A stretch of DNA of 64,000 bases, from the NCBI GenBank assembly GCA_045130235.1, contig JBGUPJ010000029.1, positions 1 to 64,000 of the forward strand, read 5' to 3'. Below are positions 26,405 to 34,638 of this stretch, one piece after another. The stretch's first letter is position 1; every line of letters starts with the position of its first letter. The stretch is from UBA1756 sp045130235 (lineage in GTDB: Bacteria > Bacteroidota > Bacteroidia > Bacteroidales > WCHB1-69). The notes under the pieces were generated by a model, which worked only from the letters and a program-made list of their open reading frames with translations, had not been told where the DNA came from and ran no database searches. The position numbers and the translations under genes were made by a program.

Positions 26405-29353
26405 ATGAGCGAGCAAGTCATTTATAATAAAAGAAAGCTTTGCTTTACTGAAGTAAGCGATTTTACTGACTTTCAGGGGGTGGGTTCTGCTCCGATGTAC
26501 CAGCGGTACGACAGCGTGCAAGCCGTGCTGCGTACTTGTATTGAGGAAAAGTACTGGTCGTTTTTGGCAGAGCCGCTTTATAACGCCGCTGAAGATACCA
26601 TTGAGTGGTATGTGGAGAAGTGGAATGAGCATCCCCGCCGGATGGTGGATCTTTCTGGTGAGGCAAGAACGCACTATCAGCAGCTCATGGATGAGGCGTT
26701 GCAGCACTATCGGCAAGCCCTTGCCACGCTCGAAAACGAGGATTGGTTGATTATGGGTGGCGTGCTGAAATATGTATCGGAAGACATGGTTTTTTGTTAC
26801 GATGACAAGGTGGTGTTGATAGGATGGGGAATGAAGTACGACTCCAACAAACACAATGATTTCGGAAGTTTGATCCGTGCCTACGAGCCCCCCGCGCCAC
26901 ACATCTGTCAGGTTTCTTTCAAGGCTGGAGATGGGGGCACCATACCGGGCGATGGTGTGATTACTGTACAGGAGGGTACCACCCTTACCGCCGAAATGAT
27001 ACCTCCCGTTACTCCCAACGAAGAGTATTCTTTTGTGGGATGGAACCGCAACCCGATAGGGGAGGAGATTACCGGCGACTGTGAGTTTGTGGCGCAGTAC
27101 GAAAAGAAAGTGATTCACCCAAAGGAAGAACCCGCCCCGCCGGAAGAGCAGAAAACGCCCTCCTACAATGTGCAGTTCAACGATGGCGGCAACGGCATAC
27201 TGAGGGGTGTGGCGCAGTACCGGCTGGCGGCCGGCACCCCCATCGCGGCCAGCATGATTCCGAGTGTGGAGCCCAAGCGCGGCTACAAATTCACCGGCTG
27301 GGATGTGGATCCGCTGACTTGCAACGTGGATGGCGACAAGGTTTTTACTGCCCATTATGAAAAGAAGAAAAGCTTGTGGGCACGAATCTGGCCCTGGCTT
27401 TGGAAAATCTTGCTGCTGCTCCTGCTGTTGCTGCTGCTCTTCTTCCTTTTGCGCAATTGTAAAGGATGTAATCGCTCGCATAAAGTTGACGGAGTGGATA
27501 CGGTGAAGCAAGTTACGGTGCCCCCCGGACAGGTACATCCACAGGATCCGCCTTTCAATGGGGATGACTCTACCTGGATGGCCTTGGACCCCAACACCGG
27601 CAAGGGCGGCATCTTTAACCCTGGCGATCCTTATACGCCTGCTCCTACCCCACCCGAATACCGCGACATTCTCCCTCCCGACCAGGGTGTGTTGCCTCCT
27701 ATCCGCGACGATGACCCCATCCGCCGTAACCCGGGCGAGCCGGTCATCCGTGAGAATCTGCTGCTGGTGTGGATGCAAAACGAAGACAAGTCCATCATGG
27801 AGCTGGGCCGCGATTTCAAAAACGCGTATCCGGGCGAGGATTACAAAATCACCTCTTATTCGGAAGGTGCCAAATGTATGGAAATTGAGGTGCCGATAGC
27901 CCAACGTGAATATCTTAAAGGTCACCTCAAAACGCAGTTCGCCCCGAAATACAAGCTGGAAGTGTTTGATGTGAGCATGTTTGGTTATGAATTAAAACCC
28001 AGCGACCCAGCCATGTCGAACAACAACTACACATGGTATCTGAAAGCCATACATGCCTTTGAGGCTTGGGACATAACGATGGGTAGCGATCAGGTGGTGG
28101 TAGCTGTGGTGGACAATGGTTTCACGTTGAACCATAAGGAATTGTATAGCAAGGTGGTACAGCCTTATAATGTGTGGACCCACGATGACAAGATTTTTGC
28201 GCAGAGCGAAGACCATGGCACGCATGTGGCCGGTACGGCTATCGGTTCCGCCAATAATGGGGTGGGATTATGTGGCATTGCGCCCAATTGTAAGTTTATG
28301 CCGGTTCAGGTGGCCGACCAGCAGGGACGTATGACTACCACCTCCATCTTGTATGGTATTCTCTATGCCCTGTACCAGGGTGCCGATGTGGTGAATGTGT
28401 CGCTCGGCGCGCAAATGACAGGACTGAGCGATTATCCGGAAGAATTTCAGCGCCAGCTGATTCAAAAGAACAAGGAGGAGGAGCGCTTATGGCAAGAAGT
28501 TTCCCGAATTGCCGATCTGCATAAAGCCACGCTGGTGGTGGCTGCCGGCAACGACAATGTGCTGGCCGGCATCGATGCTTTGCACCGTCCGGAAAATATC
28601 ATCGTGGTGTCGGCTTTGGACAAGCAGAACCGAAATTTCGACAAGGCCGCATTCAGCAATTATGGTACCGATTATACCACTATCTCCGCTCCTGGTGTGG
28701 ACATTTACAGCTGTTATCACAATGGTTTCCAAGTAATGCAAGGTACCAGCATGGCCGCACCGGTCGTGAGCGGCGCAGTGGCTTTGATGAAGAGTTTGAA
28801 TAAGGATTTGACTACCCAGCAGATTATCTGTGTGTTACAATCCAGTGGGATGCAGGTGAGTGGCAAGGTGGGACCCATGCTGATGCTGGATAAGGCCTTG
28901 CAGAAGGTAAAAAACAACGAAACCGACGACTGCGAGCTGTCCACCCCTCAGCCGGCCCACGGCGATGTGGAAATCTCACTGAAGTGGGGCAATTACAACG
29001 ACCTTGACCTGTATTGCACCGATCCGGCAGGGGAAACCGTGTATTACGACCATCAAACATCGCGGAGTGGAGGCACCTACCAGTTTGACATGAATGCTTC
29101 CAATCGAACGACCACTCCGTTAGAGCATATTTATTGGCCTACAGGAGGTGCCCCAACGGGAAACTATTCTGTATCTGTATATTTCTGTAGGAGAAAAGAC
29201 GAGAACCATGATGCCACCCCGTATGTTCTGACGATGAAGTATAACGGAAACGTGGAAGTGAAGCAAGGAACGGTATCCACTTCCGACAGAAAAAGTGAGA
29301 CTTTTACCTTTACTCTGAATGGTGCGGGAAATAGCGGTAGTGGAAATAGGTAG
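26405..29353 (+). CDS. SrfA-like membrane protein carrying an S8 subtilisin domain
   Basis: 982 residues in five parts. 1-160: a domain with IEWYVEKWNEHPRR and LIGWGMKYD, similar in layout to SrfA. 165-320: two Listeria-Bacteroides (InlB B-type) repeats, each with a GYxFTGWDxDP-like core. About 331-351: one membrane helix, nearly all Leu. About 460-850: an S8 protease with Asp570 (VVDNG), His604 (DHGTHVAG), oxyanion Asn716 (AAGNDN) and Ser782 (GTSMAAPV), preceded by a possible pro-domain. 853-978: a beta-sandwich resembling YfaP/DUF2135 (NDLDLYCTDPAG, GNYSVSVYF). All catalytic residues are present. No signal peptide. The next gene is a paralogue with the same ends but no protease. Confidence 0.8.
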   Translation: MSEQVIYNKRKLCFTEVSDFTDFQGVGSAPMYQRYDSVQAVLRTCIEEKYWSFLAEPLYNAAEDTIEWYVEKWNEHPRRMVDLSGEARTHYQQLMDEALQHYRQALATLENEDWLIMGGVLKYVSEDMVFCYDDKVVLIGWGMKYDSNKHNDFGSLIRAYEPPAPHICQVSFKAGDGGTIPGDGVITVQEGTTLTAEMIPPVTPNEEYSFVGWNRNPIGEEITGDCEFVAQYEKKVIHPKEEPAPPEEQKTPSYNVQFNDGGNGILRGVAQYRLAAGTPIAASMIPSVEPKRGYKFTGWDVDPLTCNVDGDKVFTAHYEKKKSLWARIWPWLWKILLLLLLLLLLFFLLRNCKGCNRSHKVDGVDTVKQVTVPPGQVHPQDPPFNGDDSTWMALDPNTGKGGIFNPGDPYTPAPTPPEYRDILPPDQGVLPPIRDDDPIRRNPGEPVIRENLLLVWMQNEDKSIMELGRDFKNAYPGEDYKITSYSEGAKCMEIEVPIAQREYLKGHLKTQFAPKYKLEVFDVSMFGYELKPSDPAMSNNNYTWYLKAIHAFEAWDITMGSDQVVVAVVDNGFTLNHKELYSKVVQPYNVWTHDDKIFAQSEDHGTHVAGTAIGSANNGVGLCGIAPNCKFMPVQVADQQGRMTTTSILYGILYALYQGADVVNVSLGAQMTGLSDYPEEFQRQLIQKNKEEERLWQEVSRIADLHKATLVVAAGNDNVLAGIDALHRPENIIVVSALDKQNRNFDKAAFSNYGTDYTTISAPGVDIYSCYHNGFQVMQGTSMAAPVVSGAVALMKSLNKDLTTQQIICVLQSSGMQVSGKVGPMLMLDKALQKVKNNETDDCELSTPQPAHGDVEISLKWGNYNDLDLYCTDPAGETVYYDHQTSRSGGTYQFDMNASNRTTTPLEHIYWPTGGAPTGNYSVSVYFCRRKDENHDATPYVLTMKYNGNVEVKQGTVSTSDRKSETFTFTLNGAGNSGSGNR

Positions 29354-29387
29354 TAAGGAATAATTTTGTTGGCGTAAAAACATAACC

Positions 29388-30893
29388 ATGAGCGATTATA
29401 AGAAGGAAAAACTTTGTTTTACTGAGGTGAGCGACTTCACCGACTTTCAAGGGGTGGGTTCAACACCGTTATACCAGCGGTACGATAGTGTGCGGGCCGT
29501 TTTGCGCACCTGTATCGATGAAAAATACCAGTCGTTTTTGGCCGAACCGCTCTATAATGCCGATGAGGATACGATTGAGTGGTATGTGGAGAAGTGGGAA
29601 GAACATCCTCGGCGGTTGGTGGACCTTACGGGGGAGGAGCGCAGCCGTTATAAGCGGCTGATGGACGAGGCAGTACAGCACTACCGGCTGGCGGTTACGA
29701 AAGTGGAAGATGAGGATCTGATGATTCTGGGTGGAGTACTGAAACACGTGTCGGAAGATATGGTATATTGTTACGACAACAAAGTGGTGATGATTTGTTG
29801 GGGAATGAGATACGATGCCAACAAACATACTGATATGGGGAGTCTAATACAGGAGTTTGTTCAGGCTCCTCCTATCATCCATCAGGTGGTGTTCAACCCC
29901 GGAACTGGTGGGGCCTTGCAGGGCAGTGGGGTGGTGAACCTTCCTGCCGGCACCTCGATTTCGTCAGATATGGTACCCACCATTGTGCCTCGCCAAGGGT
30001 ACACCTTTACCGGATGGGATAGCGATCCGCTAGGGGTGGAGGTGACAGGCGACAGGGAGTTCAACGCACAATACGAGCGAGAAACACCGCAGGTGGTTGC
30101 ATCTCCAGTGGAAGTGCCTGCGCCAGAACCCCCAAAGGAAGAGTCCAAGGAGGAACCTCCACTCTGCCATGTGCAGTTCAGCGACGGAGGATACGGAACG
30201 CTGCATGGTTCCACCCACTATACTCTGCCGGCCGGCGCTACCATTACCCCCAATATGGTGCCGCAGGTGAAATCCAAACGAAAGTATAAGTTCACAGGCT
30301 GGGATGTGAATCCTCAGAATTTTAGGGTCACCGGCAACCACGTGTTTACCGCCCGGTACAAAAAGAAAAGCATTTGGTCGTGGCTATGGTGGCTTTTGCT
30401 ACTTCTGCTTTTGTTGCTTCTGCTCATCTTGTTGCTGTGGAATTGCAAGGGCTGCCGCAAATCTGCTCCTCCGCCACCGCCTCCGGTGGAAAAAGAGGAA
30501 ACCCCAGTGGAGATTTCGCATGGGGATGTGGAAATCACGCTCTACTGGTACAATGGCAATGATGTGGATTTGTCTTGTAAAGATCCCAAAGGCAGCATCA
30601 TCAATTTTGAGTCTAACCATAGAAGGTCCCCCAGCGGAGGATTTTTGGAGGTCGATATGAACGCTGGATGTATAGCGGTCAATTCCATCAATCCGATTGA
30701 ACATATTTATTGGCCATACGGTGGCGCACCACATGGGAAATATACGGTGAAAGTCAATTTTTATGACTCATGCACCGACATTCCAGAGTCAGAGTATAAA
30801 CTTAAACTGAAGTATGGGAATAAGGAGGAAGAGAAAAAAGGTAAGGTTTCCAGGTCTCACAGAACAGATACCTTTACTTTCACCTTCAACTAA
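29388..30893 (+). CDS. SrfA-like membrane protein, protease-less paralogue
   Basis: 501 residues. It aligns with the preceding protein over the N-terminal domain (1-160, very similar even in DNA), two InlB B-type repeats, the membrane helix (about 331-350, the same position) and the C-terminal YfaP-like domain (378-501, NDVDLSCKDPKG, HIYWPYGGAPHGKYTVKV). The whole subtilisin domain is absent and replaced by about 20 Pro/Glu-rich residues. It arose by tandem duplication, followed by loss or gain of the protease. A TAATTTTG at 29361-29368 could be an internal promoter, but no -33 box fits. Likely role: non-catalytic partner or scaffold. Confidence 0.75.
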   Translation: MSDYKKEKLCFTEVSDFTDFQGVGSTPLYQRYDSVRAVLRTCIDEKYQSFLAEPLYNADEDTIEWYVEKWEEHPRRLVDLTGEERSRYKRLMDEAVQHYRLAVTKVEDEDLMILGGVLKHVSEDMVYCYDNKVVMICWGMRYDANKHTDMGSLIQEFVQAPPIIHQVVFNPGTGGALQGSGVVNLPAGTSISSDMVPTIVPRQGYTFTGWDSDPLGVEVTGDREFNAQYERETPQVVASPVEVPAPEPPKEESKEEPPLCHVQFSDGGYGTLHGSTHYTLPAGATITPNMVPQVKSKRKYKFTGWDVNPQNFRVTGNHVFTARYKKKSIWSWLWWLLLLLLLLLLLILLLWNCKGCRKSAPPPPPPVEKEETPVEISHGDVEITLYWYNGNDVDLSCKDPKGSIINFESNHRRSPSGGFLEVDMNAGCIAVNSINPIEHIYWPYGGAPHGKYTVKVNFYDSCTDIPESEYKLKLKYGNKEEEKKGKVSRSHRTDTFTFTFN

Positions 30894-30930
30894 AGTGTTT
30901 CACCATTTATTGGGATAATGTGAAATAGAT

Positions 30931-32025
30931 ATGAGAACAAACCGAGTTTTTAATGAAAAACTGAAATTCTCCTGGGGGCACATCATTGCTGCTATCGCTT
31001 TAGTGGCCATCGCTTACTGCACCTATGTGGGGTCTGTTTATCTGTTGAACGGAACTTTTGTGAAAGGGGCGTTCCTTTGGATAGCAGCCGGCATCGTCAC
31101 TCTATTGGTGGTGGTGCTGCTGGGAGTGATTTTCTTCGTTCCGCAGCAGCTCAAGGGAACGGAACATCACTTTGAGCGGCGCATCAAATGGGAACGCGTC
31201 TTCATTTTCTCCTCACCGGTGCTCTTTGTGGCGCTTATGATTCCTTTCGCTCATGCGTGGACGGTGCATCATCGCCGGGCAGCCATCCATGAAGAGTTTA
31301 AGCAGATGATTGAAAGCACTTCTAAAATGTTCTCCAAATATAGCGGAACGGCTGATAGTTACTGTGATGTGCGTGAGAGCAATTTTGAACAGAAATTGGC
31401 TACCGACCCCTACTTGGCTCATCTTGCAGAATCTACCCGTGAAAATAAGAAGGAGATTCTGAGATTGGCCTTGCGTTCAGAAAATTACACCACCATAAAA
31501 AACGATGCGGAAAATTGGATGAAGAAGGCTGGTGAGCGCTCCACTTCCACATGGAACGTATTTTTATTGGGTAATATTGAAGATATTCAAAATGCCATCC
31601 ACGGGTGGTGCGACACCTTACAGAATTATTCAACATTTTATTGGGAAGAAGAGGATGAAAAGGCCCGTACCCCTTTCGACAAAAATGGGGCCTATATGAA
31701 AGCTATAGATAAAAATGTTAATCAGCTTATTCGTCAATATCGTGATATAAAGGGATTTAGCCCACTGACCATTTTGTGGCTCGTGTTGGGCTATGCCATG
31801 CTGATTCTGCCCTATTTGTTACAGAGCCGTCACTCAAAAACCATCGGCACACAATGGACCTTGTTTCGAACCAAAAAGCTAAAATCACCCGATTATCATG
31901 AACCCGATGATGACGAAGAAGAAGATAACCACGATAAACCCCATTCATCCCATGACAACCCCTCCCCGCATTCCACTACGGGCAGTGGAGGCAAATACGA
32001 AGATTATGCACCAGTAAAGATTTAA
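30931..32025 (+). CDS. Polytopic membrane protein of the Srf-like operon
   Basis: 364 residues. Membrane helices at about 16-38, 46-69, 90-110 and 281-301 flank a soluble, helical, charged region (about 112-278). The tail (about 320-364) is low-complexity, very acidic (EPDDDEEEDNHD) and then His/Ser/Pro-rich. No family recognised. With four helices, the long middle loop and the tail should be on the same side. It sits 37 bases after the SrfA-like paralogue. I infer a membrane platform component. No enzymatic motif is seen. Confidence 0.7.
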   Translation: MRTNRVFNEKLKFSWGHIIAAIALVAIAYCTYVGSVYLLNGTFVKGAFLWIAAGIVTLLVVVLLGVIFFVPQQLKGTEHHFERRIKWERVFIFSSPVLFVALMIPFAHAWTVHHRRAAIHEEFKQMIESTSKMFSKYSGTADSYCDVRESNFEQKLATDPYLAHLAESTRENKKEILRLALRSENYTTIKNDAENWMKKAGERSTSTWNVFLLGNIEDIQNAIHGWCDTLQNYSTFYWEEEDEKARTPFDKNGAYMKAIDKNVNQLIRQYRDIKGFSPLTILWLVLGYAMLILPYLLQSRHSKTIGTQWTLFRTKKLKSPDYHEPDDDEEEDNHDKPHSSHDNPSPHSTTGSGGKYEDYAPVKI

Positions 32026-32034
32026 TCTGTGAGA

Positions 32035-32880
32035 ATGGATAGAAATGAATTATTGGAGAATGTGAGGAACTATTCCCCCATGGAGATCGCGCGAGCCATC
32101 AAAAATGGGGTGGTTACTCTTTATGACCTGAAGAAGTATTCTGGTGGAAAGTTTTCTCCTTTGATGCAGAGAAGGGTGCAGGAAATCTTAAATTCGGGAG
32201 AGATTTTGGAAGAACCTCAGGAATCGCAGGAGCCGCAGGAACTGCCAGAAATACCCGCGCCCACCCCGTCGATTACAGAAGTGCAGGATGAAGGCTTGGA
32301 AATTCCTGCCCCCGTCCAACAGGATAGTATTCCAGAAGTATATGATGATGAAGATATTGTGACAGAGATGTTTATACCAAGTGAAGAGGAAGCCTCATCG
32401 GCAGAGTACGAAGAGAAAGAATCAGAACTTCCTCCTCCTCCTCCTCCCTTCAGCTTTTCCGGTTTTCCGCCGCCACCTCCACCACCAGAGAAAGCACCCC
32501 AACCTCGCCCCGATATGAGCACTTTCAGTTGGGGAGGTCTCTTTTGGGGATGGATATGGGGAATTTCTAACGGCGTGTACTGGAGCCTGTTGAGCTTGGT
32601 GTTCTCCATGATGATCTTTCTGTGCGGCGGACTGGTGGCCGTTGATGAGTATTTACTTTCTAAGGAACTCATCATGCTTATTGTTGTGGGAGCCATTGTG
32701 GGTAAAATCATCACCCATTTTATGCTGGGTATTTTAGGGATAGAGGCTGCGTGGAAGGCAAGACGATACGAGAGTGTGCAAGAATTTGAAAGGATACAGA
32801 GGGGATGGAACATTGGCGGATTCATCTTTTTTATCTTTTCAGTGGGAATTATATGGATAATATGTTTACTAATTTTATAA
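32035..32880 (+). CDS. Membrane protein with an N-terminal adaptor-like module and proline-rich linker
   Basis: 281 residues from ATG 32035. A GTG at 32029 would add two residues. The first ~50 residues (YSPMEIARAIKNGVVTLYDL) form a small helical module that recurs at the N-terminus of the next protein. An acidic, Pro-rich stretch follows, with two runs of Pro (PPPPPPF and PPPPPPP). The C-terminal half has several membrane helices and the pattern FSWGGLFWGWIWG...AWKARRYESVQEFERIQRGWN, resembling DUF2628-like membrane proteins. The shared module suggests it recruits the GTPase encoded next to it to the membrane. Confidence 0.65.
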   Translation: MDRNELLENVRNYSPMEIARAIKNGVVTLYDLKKYSGGKFSPLMQRRVQEILNSGEILEEPQESQEPQELPEIPAPTPSITEVQDEGLEIPAPVQQDSIPEVYDDEDIVTEMFIPSEEEASSAEYEEKESELPPPPPPFSFSGFPPPPPPPEKAPQPRPDMSTFSWGGLFWGWIWGISNGVYWSLLSLVFSMMIFLCGGLVAVDEYLLSKELIMLIVVGAIVGKIITHFMLGILGIEAAWKARRYESVQEFERIQRGWNIGGFIFFIFSVGIIWIICLLIL

Positions 32881-32898
32881 AAATCAAATCAATATCGT

Positions 32899-34638
32899 AT
32901 GATTGACAAAGAATACATTTACGACCACATTGGAGGTATTGCAGCCGAAGATCTTGTGCAATACATTAAACAAGGTATTGTCACAGAAGCTGAGCTGGAA
33001 GACCCCAATAATACGGCTGGTGAGTACTCATCTGCTAAGCGCGACAAGGTGAAGGCGATGTTGGTGAACCAGGAGCCCGCCGACTGGAAGCAAGCCTGCG
33101 AAACCGATACCGTTGAGGCATATCAGCGGTATCTCGATGCTTACCCCGACGGGCAGTATCGTGAGGAGGCACGCAGCCGCAAAAGAGCCTTGGAGGACCA
33201 GGAGCCCAACGACTGGCGGCAGGCCTGCGAAGCCAACACTGCAGCCTCCTATCAGAAGTATTTAACCACCTATCCTTATGGGCGGTATAGCCAGGAGGCC
33301 CGCACCCGCATCGCAGAACTGCAGCGAGAGCCTGACCCGTGGGACGTGGTGGACAAAAACGATGTGGATGCCTTGAGAAAATTCATCGCCACCCATCCCA
33401 ACAATCCCCACTTGTTTGAAGCCCAGAGTTTGATTAACAGAATTGTGCCGCCCGAGAGTATCGACCTTCAGGCCATGATTAGAAAAATCAAAAACATACA
33501 GGCCGATAAGAGAGTACTTAACCAAAACGATGCCATCTTTAACCTGATAGAGGAAAGTCTGAAGAAAAATATTGTGGATCCCACGCGCGGAATCAGCAAG
33601 AGCGAATGGGTGAGCGCCATCGAGCAAGACAAGAACCTGCTGAACGCATCGGTCATTCACCAGATGTACAACTATGGATTTTTGAACCAGCAGGATTTCT
33701 ACAACATCGGGGTTGACAGAGAGTTTGTTCAATATATGCTGGAGGATATTCCCCCGCAGCGTTTCGCACCGCCGGCACCTTTGACAGAAATCAGTCGCCG
33801 CTCCACAGAGATTTATTTTTGGGGAATTCCCTCCTCGGGAAAAAGCTGCGCTTTGGGTGGCATTTTGAGTGTGGCCGACAACGGCAAGGTGGTGTCGCAC
33901 ATGGAAAAAGATAGCCTGTGTCAAGGTTATGGATATATGTCGCGCCTCATGTTGCATTTCAAAAACGACGGGAGCGTGTGCGCCCTGCCCGAAGGTACAG
34001 CCACCACCTCCACCTATGAGATGGGTTTCGACCTCACCGACCACAAGGGACTTATCCACCCCATCACCTGTGTGGACCTTGCCGGCGAGTTGATTCGCTG
34101 TATGTTCAAGTCCGACAGCGGCGAAAGCATGTCTGATGACGAGCTGAATACGCTGGATACGCTCACCAACATCTTGGTGGACAACCGAACGGGCAACCAG
34201 AAAATGCATTTCTTTGTGGTGGAATATGGCGCCGACGACCGTCTGTATGAGGGACTTCCCCAGCGCACCTACCTCCAAGCAGCCGTGCAATATATCAACA
34301 ACTACAACATTTTCCAAAAAGATACGGATGCCATCTTCATCTTGGTGTCTAAAGTGGATAAAGCACCCGGAGGAATGTCGCGCGGTGAGGCCGCTGTTCA
34401 GTACTTGAACGACAATTACTTGGGTTTCATCAATGGACTGAAGGCTCTTTGTAGAAGGTATGAGATCAATGGGGGCAATCTGGAGGTGCTGCCCTTCTCG
34501 TTGGGAGAGGTGTGTTTCCAGAACTATTGCCGCTTCCACGAGGCGGCCGCCGAACAAGTGGTGCGCAAAATCGTGGAACGCAGCTGGGGTATTAAAGAAG
34601 ACAAATTAAGTAAATTTAAAAGCATATTAAAAGGATGA
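32899..34638 (+). CDS. P-loop GTPase with adaptor module and YLxxYPxG repeats
   Basis: 579 residues. Residues 1-55 repeat the module of the previous gene (EDLVQYIKQGIVTEAEL). About 58-182 hold three ~43-residue helical repeats of the type W-x2-A-x-E-x-(N/D)T-x5-YLxxYPxGxYxxEA. About 300-579 is a TRAFAC-like GTPase: G1 GIPSSGKSC (309-317), G3-like DLAGE (393-397) and G4-like VSKVDK (483-488). It resembles the double-GTPase/GTPase-associated families described in biological-conflict systems, but I cannot fix the family. Soluble. Its stop overlaps the next start by four bases (ATGA, 34635-34638), so the pair is translationally coupled. Confidence 0.7.
   Translation: MIDKEYIYDHIGGIAAEDLVQYIKQGIVTEAELEDPNNTAGEYSSAKRDKVKAMLVNQEPADWKQACETDTVEAYQRYLDAYPDGQYREEARSRKRALEDQEPNDWRQACEANTAASYQKYLTTYPYGRYSQEARTRIAELQREPDPWDVVDKNDVDALRKFIATHPNNPHLFEAQSLINRIVPPESIDLQAMIRKIKNIQADKRVLNQNDAIFNLIEESLKKNIVDPTRGISKSEWVSAIEQDKNLLNASVIHQMYNYGFLNQQDFYNIGVDREFVQYMLEDIPPQRFAPPAPLTEISRRSTEIYFWGIPSSGKSCALGGILSVADNGKVVSHMEKDSLCQGYGYMSRLMLHFKNDGSVCALPEGTATTSTYEMGFDLTDHKGLIHPITCVDLAGELIRCMFKSDSGESMSDDELNTLDTLTNILVDNRTGNQKMHFFVVEYGADDRLYEGLPQRTYLQAAVQYINNYNIFQKDTDAIFILVSKVDKAPGGMSRGEAAVQYLNDNYLGFINGLKALCRRYEINGGNLEVLPFSLGEVCFQNYCRFHEAAAEQVVRKIVERSWGIKEDKLSKFKSILKG

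Noticed and set aside
26405..26900. Recent gene conversion between the N-terminal regions of the two SrfA-like genes
   Set aside because: The DNA is very similar, but many silent differences are spread evenly, so simple duplication with selection explains it.
26387..27925. A 512-codon frame on the minus strand opposite the subtilisin gene
   Set aside because: It is an antisense shadow; the plus strand has the domains and operon context, and the predicted protein has no recognisable features.
29361..29368. An internal promoter (TAATTTTG) before the second SrfA-like gene
   Set aside because: No -33 element at the right distance, and the 34-base gap fits cotranscription. It is mentioned only as a possibility in that gene's entry.
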